This document shows, one piece after another, positions 54,630-63,945 of a stretch of DNA of 64,000 nucleotides. Below the pieces are notes generated by a model. It had not been told where the DNA came from and did not search any database. It was given only the letters and a program-made list of their open reading frames with translations. The position numbers and the translations under genes are program-made. How positions within the stretch are numbered: position 1 is the first letter of the stretch; each line of letters begins with the position of its first letter. This stretch comes from an uncultured Eggerthella sp. (GTDB lineage Bacteria; Actinomycetota; Coriobacteriia; Coriobacteriales; Eggerthellaceae). The stretch is taken from contig UQNZ01000001.1 of assembly GCA_900542525.1 (NCBI GenBank), forward strand, positions 260,239 through 324,238, in the 5' to 3' direction.

Positions 54630-55322
54630 TTACAGTTCGCGAGCCTGATAGAGACGTGCGGCAATGAAAGCACTCACAACATAAAGGACAACTGACACCA
54701 CGCAGCCCCCTATCGCTATAGCAACCGTGTGGTCATTCAAGAAGGTGCGCACGGCCACCATGTCAATTCCGTCCAAAACGTTTCCGATCGCAACGCTCGC
54801 AAGCACGACCACCACAACTACGAGAAGCGGCAAAAGGCGCGTTGCCTTGTTCATGCCGAAACGCATCAGAAGCGGCAGGGTAAGTGCCGCAAGCACTAGG
54901 ATGAAAACAAAGCCGGCTATGCCGCAGTCGAGGACAGCAAGAGGAGACTCGGGGGTCGCGAACTCCGCACTCGCTCCCAAACCGCCCCAGGCCTGAACGA
55001 TCCCCAGAAATACGAACGAGATCAGCCAAGCCGCGAGCATCGAGGCCACCGAAACGATGAGCATGCTCACGTAGCGCCCGTAGGCAACCTGCCGTTTGGT
55101 CAAGGGCAACGTCATACGGAAGCGCTCCCACCCGTTCATCTCATCGTAGGCGAAGATCGAGAAGAGATACATCAAGGGAGCCATCGTTGCCATTGCAGCC
55201 GTGCCAACGATCACCTCGCCCGTGCCCCATGCAAGGAATCCGCAGATCACAATGGATATGAGCAGCAGTTGCACAAAAGCGTTCTTGGAGGTGATGAGGT
55301 CCGAAAAGATCATAGCTTTCAT
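54630..55322 (-). CDS. ABC-2 type transporter permease
   Basis: A 230-residue membrane protein with six predicted helices. FVQLLLISIVICGFLAW, then YDEMNGWERFRMTLPLTKRQVAYGRY, which is the cytoplasmic loop typical of small ABC-2 permeases in GntR-controlled modules, then further helices. Its ATG overlaps the stop of the ATPase gene by ATGA, so the two form a transporter. The substrate is unknown; related modules export antimicrobial peptides or respond to wall stress. Confidence 0.85.
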   Translation of the reverse strand: MKAMIFSDLITSKNAFVQLLLISIVICGFLAWGTGEVIVGTAAMATMAPLMYLFSIFAYDEMNGWERFRMTLPLTKRQVAYGRYVSMLIVSVASMLAAWLISFVFLGIVQAWGGLGASAEFATPESPLAVLDCGIAGFVFILVLAALTLPLLMRFGMNKATRLLPLLVVVVVVLASVAIGNVLDGIDMVAVRTFLNDHTVAIAIGGCVVSVVLYVVSAFIAARLYQAREL

Positions 55323-56203
55323 AATTGCTCTCCTTTCAAGGTGAGCGTCATATAGTCGTCGATGCTTGCGCTGTCGAGCGCAATATTCGGGAAGGCCTTC
55401 GCGAAAGCGAAACGATCTGGCACGAGCACATCATAGGCCATGCCACTCTTGAGCTTTCGCATGCGGTCGTCTTCCGCCCAGGAGCTCTCTTGTATCAACT
55501 CAAGATCGCGCTGCCTGCAGTGCGCAACGCCCGCCACATCGCAAATCTCATCTTTGGGCAAACTGAAAACGAGTTTGCCGCCATCTATACAGATGATCTC
55601 ATCGGCGATCTTCTCAAGATCGTTCGTGATGTGCGTCGAAAGCAAGATCGCGTGATTCTCGGCTTTCATAAAATCACGCAGAATATCAAGCACCTCTTCG
55701 CGCGCCATCGGATCGAGACCAGCTGTCGCTTCATCCAAAACGAGCAGCTCTGGGTCGTGCGAAAGCGCGAAGGCCAACATGAGCTTCATGCCCATACCGC
55801 GCGAGAGCTCTTTCACATTCTTTTTGCGCGCGAGCTTAAAACGCTCACACAGCGCGCCGAAGCGCTTCGCATCCCAATTTCGATACGCAAAACGGCCGAG
55901 CGTCGCCACGTCTTGAACCTTCGAGGTTTCAGGGAAGGCGCACGTATCGAGAACAACGCCGATGCGTTCCTTGACGCTCCCTTCGAAGAACGTGCCTTTC
56001 CCGATCGGGCAACCAAGCACTTCGCCTTCGCCTTTATCGGGTTGCAGAATGCCGAGCAGCATCTTGATCGTGGTGGTCTTTCCCGCCCCGTTCGACCCGA
56101 TCAAACCCACAATGGTGCCGGCCTCGACGGTAAGCCCGATATCTTCAAGATGGAAGCCATCGTAGCGCTTCCCTAAGTTAGTTACGTTTATCAATGCGTC
56201 CAT
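55319..56203 (-). CDS. ABC transporter ATP-binding protein
   Basis: A ~294-residue ABC ATPase. Walker A is GLIGSNGAGKTTTIKMLLG, the signature is ELSRGMGMKLMLAFAL (in place of LSGGQ), Walker B is LLVLDEATAGLD, and the H-loop is LLSTHIT. The C-terminal ~70 residues are a small regulatory tail. The start at 56203 has GAGGAG 8 bases upstream; the longer frame runs through the regulator gene. It powers the permease encoded next and sits 19 bases after the GntR gene, forming a regulator-ATPase-permease operon. Confidence 0.92.
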   Translation of the reverse strand: MDALINVTNLGKRYDGFHLEDIGLTVEAGTIVGLIGSNGAGKTTTIKMLLGILQPDKGEGEVLGCPIGKGTFFEGSVKERIGVVLDTCAFPETSKVQDVATLGRFAYRNWDAKRFGALCERFKLARKKNVKELSRGMGMKLMLAFALSHDPELLVLDEATAGLDPMAREEVLDILRDFMKAENHAILLSTHITNDLEKIADEIICIDGGKLVFSLPKDEICDVAGVAHCRQRDLELIQESSWAEDDRMRKLKSGMAYDVLVPDRFAFAKAFPNIALDSASIDDYMTLTLKGEQL

Positions 56204-56222
56204 GTATATCTCCTCGGACGAG

Positions 56223-56594
56223 CTAGTCTTCCAAGAGCAGATCGAGCATTTCATGCAGATCATCCGCGGTAAGCCCAAGAGGTCGCGCATCTGCTATTGC
56301 GCGTTCGAGAGACTCTTCAACCTGTCGAATGCGCTCCTCACGCAGCAGATCCTGATTGCCACTGGCAACGAAGGTGCCCTTCCCCTGAACCGTGACCACA
56401 AAGCCCAGCTCCTCCAGATCGGAATACGCGCGCTTGGTAGTGATCACGCTTACCCGCAGATCATTGGCAAGCGAGCGAATGCTTGGGAGATTCTCCCCCG
56501 CTGCTAGCTCACCAGTCATGATCGCGTCTTTGATCTGAGCCTCTATCTGCTCGTAAATCGGGACCGACCCCGAATTCGAAATAACGATCTCCAA
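56223..56594 (-). CDS. GntR-family regulator, YtrA subgroup
   Basis: A ~123-residue repressor. The winged-helix domain reads VPIYEQIEAQIKDAIMTGELAAGENLPSIRSLANDLRVSVITTKRAYSDLEELGF, typical of GntR, then VQGKGTFVA. The short C-terminal helical tail marks the YtrA subgroup, which usually controls an adjacent ABC transporter and its own operon. I place the start at TTG 56594 (EIVISNSG), preceded by AAGAGGA; the frame extends further without similarity. It is first in the operon with the ABC genes. Confidence 0.85.
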   Translation of the reverse strand: MEIVISNSGSVPIYEQIEAQIKDAIMTGELAAGENLPSIRSLANDLRVSVITTKRAYSDLEELGFVVTVQGKGTFVASGNQDLLREERIRQVEESLERAIADARPLGLTADDLHEMLDLLLED

Positions 56595-56667
56595 TTGTCC
56601 TCTTTTCCGGCAACCCTGCAGCGGCTGCCGCATCGTCCCGTAAAAGCGTCCTTCTGCGAGACTGTGT

Positions 56668-56709
56668 GCATATGCAATATAAACAGTATATACACACCTA
56701 TATACAGCC
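56668..56709 (-). promoter_or_regulatory. Promoter/operator region of the GntR-ABC operon
   Basis: On the minus strand two TGTATATA units occur ~12 bases apart, followed by TATACTG and TTTATATTGCATATGC. A/T-alternating repeats like these are the usual YtrA operators, and TATACT or TATATT could be the -10. Autoregulation is inferred. Confidence 0.5.
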
Positions 56710-56897
56710 GTCAAGACGAAAACACCAAAGGGCGAAGAGTATCTGCGTCTTCCAAAGCAGAGCGAAGGCGCTTCGGCGTCTTGAAATGTCATGAACTCAT
56801 TACATTATTGCCTTCCAAATGCCGATTGGCTGCCCTATCCCATCTTCGACCTGCGAAAGCAGTACAATGAAAATGCCATTTTGACAAAGGAGTCTCT

Positions 56898-57698
56898 ATG
56901 AATCGCTTGAAAGATAAGGTCGCCATCGTCACAGGATCCACGAGTGGCATCGGCAAGGGCATCGCAAAGATGTTTGCTGCTGAAGGCGCGCGTGTTGTCG
57001 TATGCGGCCGCCGTGAAGAGCGCGGAGCAGCTATCGTCGACGAGATCAAAGCCGCAGGCGGCGAGGCAATGTATCACTTCCTCGACGTAACCAAGCCTGA
57101 AACCGTCGATGCGCTTCTTGCCGACACGAAAGCAACCTGGGGCAAGGTCGACGTGATGGTGAACAACGCAGCCGGCATGGCCCTTAAGGATGGTCGCGTG
57201 GACGAGATATCACTCGAAGACTGGGACGCGGTCTTCGCCAGCGACATCCGCAGCACCTTTTACTGCACGAAGATCGCCCTGCCCTACCTCAAGCGCAACG
57301 ACAAGGCTTCCATCATCAACATCGGATCCATGGCTGCTTGCAGCGGCGACTTGGGCTCAACTGCTTATGCTTGCGCGAAGGCGGGCGTTGACATGCTCAC
57401 GAAATACACCGCACTGCAATATGGCAAGGATGGCATTCGATGCAATTGCGTTCGTCCGGGTCTTATCATCACGGAAGAGAACGCCGACAAGGTACCCGAC
57501 ATGCTGAAGGACATCTTCCTTGATAACATCGAGGTTACCCGCTATGGCTCGCCTGATGATATTGCCGCCATGTGCGTATACCTTGCGTCCGACGAAAGCG
57601 AATACTTCACAGGGCAAGTCGTTACGGTGGATGGCGGCTTGAATGCCCATGTTCCTACCGTCGCACAATTCCGCGCACTCGCATCACGTACCTGGTAG
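56898..57698 (+). CDS. Short-chain dehydrogenase/reductase
   Basis: A 266-residue classical SDR. The cofactor loop is VTGSTSGIGKG (12-22), then CGRREER (arginines suggest possible NADPH preference), NNAAGMA, the catalytic serine in INIGSMAACSG, and YACAKAGVD (YxxxK). The C-terminus has YLASDESEYFTGQVVTVDGG. It oxidises or reduces a hydroxy/keto group. FabG-like and hydroxysteroid dehydrogenase-like enzymes share this pattern, and sequence alone does not decide. AAAGGAG precedes the ATG and TACAAT 40 bases before may be the -10. It stands alone. Confidence 0.92.
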   Translation: MNRLKDKVAIVTGSTSGIGKGIAKMFAAEGARVVVCGRREERGAAIVDEIKAAGGEAMYHFLDVTKPETVDALLADTKATWGKVDVMVNNAAGMALKDGRVDEISLEDWDAVFASDIRSTFYCTKIALPYLKRNDKASIINIGSMAACSGDLGSTAYACAKAGVDMLTKYTALQYGKDGIRCNCVRPGLIITEENADKVPDMLKDIFLDNIEVTRYGSPDDIAAMCVYLASDESEYFTGQVVTVDGGLNAHVPTVAQFRALASRTW

Positions 57699-57717
57699 AT
57701 GCTGCGACATAGAAATG

Positions 57718-57761
57718 AAGGTGCGTCTTCGTTTTGCCGATACGCAACAAGGACGCACCTT
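57718..57761 (+). terminator. Hairpin after the SDR gene
   Basis: A perfect 10-bp stem, AAGGTGCGTC (57718-57727) with GACGCACCTT (57752-57761), and a 24-base loop. Only a short TTTT occurs 8 bases later, so termination is probable but not strong. Confidence 0.5.
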
Positions 57762-57790
57762 ACCAGCGTTTTACTAGCATCTAACCCATC

Positions 57791-58825
57791 ATGAAACCTT
57801 TCGAACACTACATTTACATTCTTGAATGCGGGGACGGCAGCCTTTACACGGGATACACCACCGATGTCGAAGCACGAGTTTCCGCACATCAAGCTGGCAC
57901 CGGCGCCAAGTACACGAAATCGCACGCGCCCGTACGCCTGATCGCGCAAGCCCGCTTCTACTCGAAAGAACGCGCCATGAGTGCAGAAGCACACTTCAAG
58001 CAACTCGACCGTGCCCAAAAAGATGCCCTGCTCGCCAAAGCTAAGGATGCACCCTTGGAAGACATCCTTAGAAACGAGCTTCCTGGGTTTGGCAAAGATA
58101 CCGCTGGCGAGTTCGTCTGTCGCAACTTGGAAACGAATGTCGATCTGGATTACCGCGCTTTTCATTCTCGGCTCGTCCCGAATGTGGATCCCAAAGCCAT
58201 CGCGGGCGTTCGAACACCCGCACTTCGCAAGATAGCCAAAGAGCTTGCCAAACGCGAAGACGTTAGCACGTTTCTGCGCGCACTCCCCCATCGACTCTTC
58301 GACGAAAACCAAGTACATGCCTTCACGATCGGCGCAGAGCGCGACTACGACAAGGCGCTCAAGCTCTACGAGCGCTTCCTTCCCTTCGTGGACAACTGGG
58401 CAACCTGCGATCAGCTTCCTACTAAAGTGTTCGCGAAGCGCCCTAAAGAAACGCTTGACCAGGTAGAACGCTGGCTCGCTTCGGATCATTGCTACACGAT
58501 CCGCTTTGCCATCGGTATCCTTATGAGGCTGTATCTTGGCGAACTGTTCGACCCCCGCTTGTGCGAATGGGTCGCAACTACGCGCATGCCCAACAGCGAA
58601 GCTCACCCAGCCACCGAAGATGACATCTACTATGTGGATATGATGCGTGCCTGGTATTTCGCTGAAGCGCTCGCAAAACAAGAAGCCGCTGCGCTTCCAT
58701 ACCTAGAACGCCAGGGCGATGAAGCCCTGCTTGATGAATGGACGCGCCGCAAAGCGATCCAAAAAGCTATTGAGAGCTGTCGCATCGCTGCCAACATGAA
58801 GGACTTTTTGCGCACGCTGCGCTAA
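57791..58825 (+). CDS. GIY-YIG nuclease domain fused to an AlkD-like DNA glycosylase domain
   Basis: A 344-residue protein joining two DNA-repair folds. Residues ~5-85 are a GIY-YIG domain of the UPF0213/YhbQ type: YIYILECGDGSLYTGYT, the arginine R29 in VEARVSAHQAG, and the likely metal glutamate E66 in AMSAEAHFKQL. Residues ~110-344 match the AlkD/HEAT-repeat family of DNA alkylation repair: GVRTPALRKIAKEL and FVDNWATCDQL, where W203 and D207 have the spacing of the catalytic Trp and Asp in AlkD, with R238 as a possible third. AlkD removes bulky or charged alkylated bases; the nuclease could cut at the resulting site. The reading frame is continuous. The functional link is an inference. Confidence 0.85.
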   Translation: MKPFEHYIYILECGDGSLYTGYTTDVEARVSAHQAGTGAKYTKSHAPVRLIAQARFYSKERAMSAEAHFKQLDRAQKDALLAKAKDAPLEDILRNELPGFGKDTAGEFVCRNLETNVDLDYRAFHSRLVPNVDPKAIAGVRTPALRKIAKELAKREDVSTFLRALPHRLFDENQVHAFTIGAERDYDKALKLYERFLPFVDNWATCDQLPTKVFAKRPKETLDQVERWLASDHCYTIRFAIGILMRLYLGELFDPRLCEWVATTRMPNSEAHPATEDDIYYVDMMRAWYFAEALAKQEAAALPYLERQGDEALLDEWTRRKAIQKAIESCRIAANMKDFLRTLR

Positions 58826-59121
58826 CGATCAGCTCGCACAGCCCAACCTCTTACAAGAAGCATCCTTAAGCGCTCAAAGTATCGCGCCCGAATCAGGATG
58901 CCCAACGACGCACCAACAAGCGTGATTCATCAGCTCTCTTCTAAACCCTTTCATCACTTTGTTCTTTGGCTTATTGCAAGTCATTAACAACTGGTCGCTG
59001 ATCGGCGGTCTCAGCAGAAAGAGCGTTAGGCTGAATAGGTATCGTCTTCTCACCTGTTCAGGCAAGGAGACACCAGGCACCGAACTTCGTAACGAAGACT
59101 AGGCTTTCTCAGGAAGACACC
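58826..59121. other. Spacer before the YhgE/Pip genes
   Basis: About 296 bases without a gene. A 5-bp hairpin with a 3-base loop, CTTCGTAACGAAG (59085-59097), lies just upstream of the first YhgE start. I see no convincing promoter or terminator. Confidence 0.3.
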
Positions 59122-61728
59122 ATGCTCGATCGCGCGCGAAAATATCTCTCGATCATCCTGCAGATATTCGTACGCGACCTAAAGCGGCTCGTCGTCAATC
59201 CGGTCGCCTGCATCATCTTGGCGGGCGTCTGCATTCTGCCCGCGCTCTACGCCTGGTATACCATCGAAACGATGTGGGATCCTTACGCCAACACCGGCTC
59301 GATCAAAGTGGCGGTGGTAAATGAGGACAAGGGCGCCGACTCGAACTACACCGGTAAGATAAACATCGGGCAGGAAGTGGTCGATGAGCTTCACAGCGAT
59401 CACGAGCTCGATTGGCAGTTCGTCTCAAAAGATGAAGCCATGGACGGCGTTTATTCGAGCGAATATTACGCAGCGCTCATCTTCCCCGAGAACTTCAGCG
59501 AAGACTTCATCAGCGTCTTCAGCGGCAATTTCACCCAACCTAAGATCGAATACTACGTTAACGAGAAGCTTTCTGGCTCGGGAACGAAAGTTACCGATTC
59601 GGCTGCTTCCAAGATCGAGACCACCATCGATGAATCGTTCGTCTCTCAGGTAAGCGACAAAGTCGTTGAGATTGCGCAACGAACGGGCGGCGCAGTGCAC
59701 GATAAGAGCGAACAGTCCACGTCGCTCTTATCCCACAGCGTTGAAGAAGCAAAGAGTGCGATCAGCCAAAACCGCACGATGGTGAATGACCTCACGCCTA
59801 CGATCGATAGCTCCATTCGCTCGGTAGATTCTTCGAGCGATTTGCTCAAGAAGCTTGTCGCTTCGCTGCCCGCACTCGATGCCCGTCTCGATTCCGCGTC
59901 CACTTCGCTCGAGAATATCCGCAAAACACTCAACGACTACAGCGCAACGCTTTCAACGAAAGTTACCGAGAGCGCGCTCGCGCTCACACAAGCAGCCGTG
60001 GATATCAATCTTGCTTCGGCCCAGATCGCAGGCGATATCCAAACAGCAAAGGCCAACGTCGATACCGCACTTGCCGAAGCACGCGAGCTTGTCAGCTACA
60101 ACAACCAATTGCTCGAATCGCTGCGCAACTCCCCTGTTGCCTCTACCGACCAAGTGCAAAAGACCATCAGCGACATCGAAGCGCAGAACGCGAGCCTCTC
60201 TTCTACCATCACCTCGCTCGAGCAGCTCGCAAACCAGCTCGACAACAATGCGCAAGCGGTCAAGAACGCCACGGATACCGTGGCCAACGTAGCAAAAACA
60301 AGTGCGGATAACCTTCAAAAGAGCGCGAAGGATTTCCAAATCACCATCTTGCCCGAGATCGACACGAGCCTCGATAGTCTCGCATCAGCGATCGGAACCT
60401 TGCGGGGCGCAACCGAATCGCTTCGCACACTCTTCGATCAAGAGAGCACGCTCCTAACGCAGCTTGCCTCGATGCTCGAGCAGTCGAAATCCATCTGTGC
60501 AGAAGTAGGCCTCTCGCTCGAAGCGCTTGAGAACAATCTCGAATCAACCTACACCGATCTTCGCTCGCTCCAGAATTCCGCTTCGTTCAAAGAGCTCACC
60601 ACCCTGCTTGGCATGAATCCCGATGATGTTTCTTCGTTCATGTCTTCCCCGGTAAAGCTTGATACGGTCACGCTTTACCCCGTTAACCCTTACGGCTCGG
60701 GCATAGCGCCTTTCTTCAGCAACCTGGCGCTTTGGGTGTGCGGGTTCATCCTCATGGCCATCGTGCGTCTTCGCGTCGATCCAGCGGGCTTACCAAGATT
60801 CTCGGCAACGCAGGCCTATTTCGGACGCTGGCTTTTTTACGTGAGCATCGGCATCATCCAAAGCCTCATCATCTGCATAGGCGATCTGGTGTTGGGGATC
60901 CAATGCGAAAACCCTGCCGCATTCATCGGAGCAGGTGTGCTCGCTGGTTTCGTTTACGTGAACCTGCTCTACGCACTCGCCTACAGCATGCGCCACATCG
61001 GAAAAGCGCTTGCGGTTGTGTTGCTCGTCTTGCAGATTCCCGGATCGTCAGGCATGTTCCCCGTCGAGATGATGCCCGAATTCTATCAGGTGCTCAATCC
61101 GCTGTTACCCTTCACTTATTCGATCGATGCGATGCGCGAAGCTATTGGCGGCATGTATGGAGCGCACTACCTTATCGATATGCTCATCTTAGGCGGCTGC
61201 TTCATTCCTGTTGGTCTATTCATCGGGCTTATGGGCGTTCACTTCGGTTACAACGTGAACACGCTCTTCGACGCGAAGCTCTCCCAAACTGAGCTGTTCG
61301 CTTCCGAATCCGTGCCCAAAGGTGCCCAATGGTTCCGCTTGCGCCCCGTACTGCTGGCGCTCATGCAAACGAAGCAATACCGCGAAAAGATCATCGCGCG
61401 CGCTATGAGATTCGATACGAAATACCCACTGCTCATGAAGATCGGCTGGATCGCTCTGTTCGCGATGCCCATCCTCATGCTCGCTACGCTCATCCTCTTC
61501 GAAGGCTCCCCCAACGAAAAGCTCATTCTGCTCTCCTGGTTCATTCTCGGTACGCTCATAGTGGCTGGATATCAGATCATCATCCTGTTCCTTCATGCCG
61601 ATATCCAATACCAGTTCAAACTTGCGCAAAGCGAACCGGCCTCCGATGCGGGGAAAATAGCTCAGCTTGAAACCCACGAAATGCCCGAACCACTCCTGCG
61701 AAGCGGAGGTGGAGCGCGCGATGCATAA
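59122..61728 (+). CDS. YhgE/Pip family membrane protein (first of two)
   Basis: An 868-residue protein. One membrane helix near the N-terminus (ACIILAGVCILPALYAWYTI) is followed by the YhgE/Pip N-domain (MWDPYANTGSIKVAVVNEDKG, EYYAALIFPENFSEDF). A very long Ser/Thr/Ala-rich coiled-coil ectodomain (~190-500) and a C-terminal ABC-2-like block of about six helices (~535-700) follow. After that come ~170 extra residues with two more helices and a charged tail. Pip/YhgE proteins serve as phage receptors in lactic acid bacteria and export or anchor surface material elsewhere; the role here is unknown. It overlaps the next gene by 8 bases. Confidence 0.88.
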   Translation: MLDRARKYLSIILQIFVRDLKRLVVNPVACIILAGVCILPALYAWYTIETMWDPYANTGSIKVAVVNEDKGADSNYTGKINIGQEVVDELHSDHELDWQFVSKDEAMDGVYSSEYYAALIFPENFSEDFISVFSGNFTQPKIEYYVNEKLSGSGTKVTDSAASKIETTIDESFVSQVSDKVVEIAQRTGGAVHDKSEQSTSLLSHSVEEAKSAISQNRTMVNDLTPTIDSSIRSVDSSSDLLKKLVASLPALDARLDSASTSLENIRKTLNDYSATLSTKVTESALALTQAAVDINLASAQIAGDIQTAKANVDTALAEARELVSYNNQLLESLRNSPVASTDQVQKTISDIEAQNASLSSTITSLEQLANQLDNNAQAVKNATDTVANVAKTSADNLQKSAKDFQITILPEIDTSLDSLASAIGTLRGATESLRTLFDQESTLLTQLASMLEQSKSICAEVGLSLEALENNLESTYTDLRSLQNSASFKELTTLLGMNPDDVSSFMSSPVKLDTVTLYPVNPYGSGIAPFFSNLALWVCGFILMAIVRLRVDPAGLPRFSATQAYFGRWLFYVSIGIIQSLIICIGDLVLGIQCENPAAFIGAGVLAGFVYVNLLYALAYSMRHIGKALAVVLLVLQIPGSSGMFPVEMMPEFYQVLNPLLPFTYSIDAMREAIGGMYGAHYLIDMLILGGCFIPVGLFIGLMGVHFGYNVNTLFDAKLSQTELFASESVPKGAQWFRLRPVLLALMQTKQYREKIIARAMRFDTKYPLLMKIGWIALFAMPILMLATLILFEGSPNEKLILLSWFILGTLIVAGYQIIILFLHADIQYQFKLAQSEPASDAGKIAQLETHEMPEPLLRSGGGARDA

Positions 61729-63877
61729 TATCCTCGCCATATTCAAGAACGATGTGCTCGCGCTCAAGACGAGCGTGATCGCCGCGATCGTCGCGATCGG
61801 CCTCATCCTCGTTCCGCCCATGTACGCTTGGCTTACCACGCTCGGCTTCTGGGACCCGTATGCCAACACCGGCTCGATCAAGGTAGCCGTTGCCAATGAA
61901 GACGAGGGATATTCTTCGGCTCTTATCCCGACCAAGATAAATGCGGGCGACCAGGTCATAAGCGCGCTGCACGAAAACGACAGTTTCGACTGGGTATTCG
62001 TCAGCGAACAAGAGGCGGTTGATGGCGCTCATTCGGGCGAATACTATGCGGCGATCGTCATCCCTAAGGACTTCACGAAGAACCTGATGACCGTTTTCAG
62101 CGATCACGCGACCAAAGCGGAAATCACCTATTACACCAATGAAAAGGAGAACGCCATCGCACCGCGCGTTACCGCCGAAGGAGCTACCGAGCTGCAGGAC
62201 GAGATCGACCAAACCTTCACGAAAACGGTCGCGAATATCGCGCTCTCAACAACGAGCAGCCTTACCGATTTCCTTAACGGCGACAACATCATGAACTATG
62301 CCTCGCTGCTCCTGCATGAACTCGATAATGCCGTCGAAGACCTTGATGCCGCACAGCTCGAAGTGAAGGGTCTCTCCTCCATGGTCGGCGACAGCGCAAC
62401 GCTCCTTGCGGGAAGCAGCACGCTTCTTAGCAACACGAAAAACGCCACGAACACCACCAACAAGCTCCTTTCCGAAGCCTCAAACGGGCTTTCATCGGCC
62501 GATGAAGCACTCGGCAACATCACCGATGAAGTGAATGGCGCGATCACATCGAACGCAAGCAGCTACGACGAACTTTCGTCCGCGATCAATGCTGCTCTTG
62601 ATTCTGCGAGCCAAGACCCTGCCGCCACCGAGCAGCTGCTGGGTAGCATTTCTGGCTCCCTCGCTTCTACCAAAACACTGTATGAGCAGATGAAGAACGA
62701 TCTGCAAGCCGCGGGCGTTTCTGGCACCGCACTCGATACGATCGATGCCGCCATTGCCACGCTCGCTCGTTTGCAGCAAGCCGTCGATAGCGCGAAGACC
62801 GACGTGAGCACGATAAGCACGACCACTGCAGATGCGCGCACCAAGATCAACGAAGAGCTCGCGAACGCGAAGAAGGACATCACGGAAATGAACTCTTCGC
62901 TCGAAGAAACGCTCAAGCAGCAAACGGCGAACTTGGCCTCTGATCTTTCCGCACTTAAGTCATCAAGCGTCGAGCTGAGCGATTCGCTCACCGAAATATC
63001 CAACAACCTTTCTGGCACCGCGAGCAATCTCTCGACGAACATGGAAGCGCTTCAAGGCTCCCTCGATAACACCGCGAACGTACTCGGCACGATCGAGAGC
63101 AACCTTGCGAAAACACGCGATGACCTTAAAGAAGCCATCAGCACGAGCAACATCGATGAGATCCGCAAGATCATCGGCAACAATCCTGAAGCCATCGCAG
63201 CGTTCTTATCTGCCCCGACCGTTCTTGAGAAGCACCCCGTCTATGAGATGAAGAGCAATGGCGACACGATGAGCGCCTTCTATTCTTCGCTCTCGCTCTG
63301 GATCGGTGCGATCTTCCTCGTTGCGCTCACGAGCGTGAACCCCACGAAGCGTAGGCTCGAAGGCCTTAAAGATGTGAAGCCCCACCAGGTCTATTTGGGG
63401 CGCTATGGCATCTTCGCCTGCATCGCTATCCTACAAGGGATCGTACTCTGCATTGGGAACGTCTTCTTCGTGGGTGTTCAATGCGAACACTTCTGGCTCT
63501 ATCTGCTGGCATGCATATTCTGCGCGATCGTTTTCTCGAACATCGTCTATACGCTCACGACCTGTTTTGGAAACGTGGGTAAAGCTATCGCGATCATCGC
63601 GCTTGTGATGCAGCTTGGCGGATCGGGCGGCATCTTCCCCATCCAGATGTCAGCGCCCTTCTTCCAAGCGATCTACCCGTGGCTTCCCTTCGCTCATTCC
63701 ATGGAAGCATTCCAAGGATGCATTGCAGGCATCTATGGCATGCAGTATTGGATTTCGATGCTGTGCTTGGGCGGATTCTTGGCCGTCTCGCTCGTGTTCG
63801 GCCTCGCGCTGCACAAGCCCCTCGCAAAGCTCAACAGCTTCGTTGTGAAAAAGCTCGACGAAACCCAGCTTCTCTAG
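61721..63877 (+). CDS. YhgE/Pip family membrane protein (second of two)
   Basis: A ~718-residue paralogue of the preceding gene. An N-terminal helix (VIAAIVAIGLILVPPMYAWL) leads to FWDPYANTGSIKVAVANEDEG and EYYAAIVIPKDFTKNL, a long Ser/Thr/Asn/Ala coiled-coil region (~200-490), then six C-terminal helices ending GFLAVSLVFGLALHKP and a short tail. It lacks the 170-residue tail of its partner. The ATG overlaps the preceding stop by 8 bases and has GGAGGTGGAG upstream, so the pair is translationally coupled and probably forms one membrane complex. Confidence 0.88.
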   Translation: MHNILAIFKNDVLALKTSVIAAIVAIGLILVPPMYAWLTTLGFWDPYANTGSIKVAVANEDEGYSSALIPTKINAGDQVISALHENDSFDWVFVSEQEAVDGAHSGEYYAAIVIPKDFTKNLMTVFSDHATKAEITYYTNEKENAIAPRVTAEGATELQDEIDQTFTKTVANIALSTTSSLTDFLNGDNIMNYASLLLHELDNAVEDLDAAQLEVKGLSSMVGDSATLLAGSSTLLSNTKNATNTTNKLLSEASNGLSSADEALGNITDEVNGAITSNASSYDELSSAINAALDSASQDPAATEQLLGSISGSLASTKTLYEQMKNDLQAAGVSGTALDTIDAAIATLARLQQAVDSAKTDVSTISTTTADARTKINEELANAKKDITEMNSSLEETLKQQTANLASDLSALKSSSVELSDSLTEISNNLSGTASNLSTNMEALQGSLDNTANVLGTIESNLAKTRDDLKEAISTSNIDEIRKIIGNNPEAIAAFLSAPTVLEKHPVYEMKSNGDTMSAFYSSLSLWIGAIFLVALTSVNPTKRRLEGLKDVKPHQVYLGRYGIFACIAILQGIVLCIGNVFFVGVQCEHFWLYLLACIFCAIVFSNIVYTLTTCFGNVGKAIAIIALVMQLGGSGGIFPIQMSAPFFQAIYPWLPFAHSMEAFQGCIAGIYGMQYWISMLCLGGFLAVSLVFGLALHKPLAKLNSFVVKKLDETQLL

Positions 63878-63945
63878 AACTCTAGGCAAGCTCTAGGCAA
63901 AAACAGGAACGCGAATCAGGCTCGCCTTAACGCAGGGTGGCCGAT

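Noticed and set aside
57542..58681. A 379-codon minus-strand frame across the SDR and GIY-YIG/AlkD genes
   Set aside because: It covers two real genes on the other strand and resembles no family.
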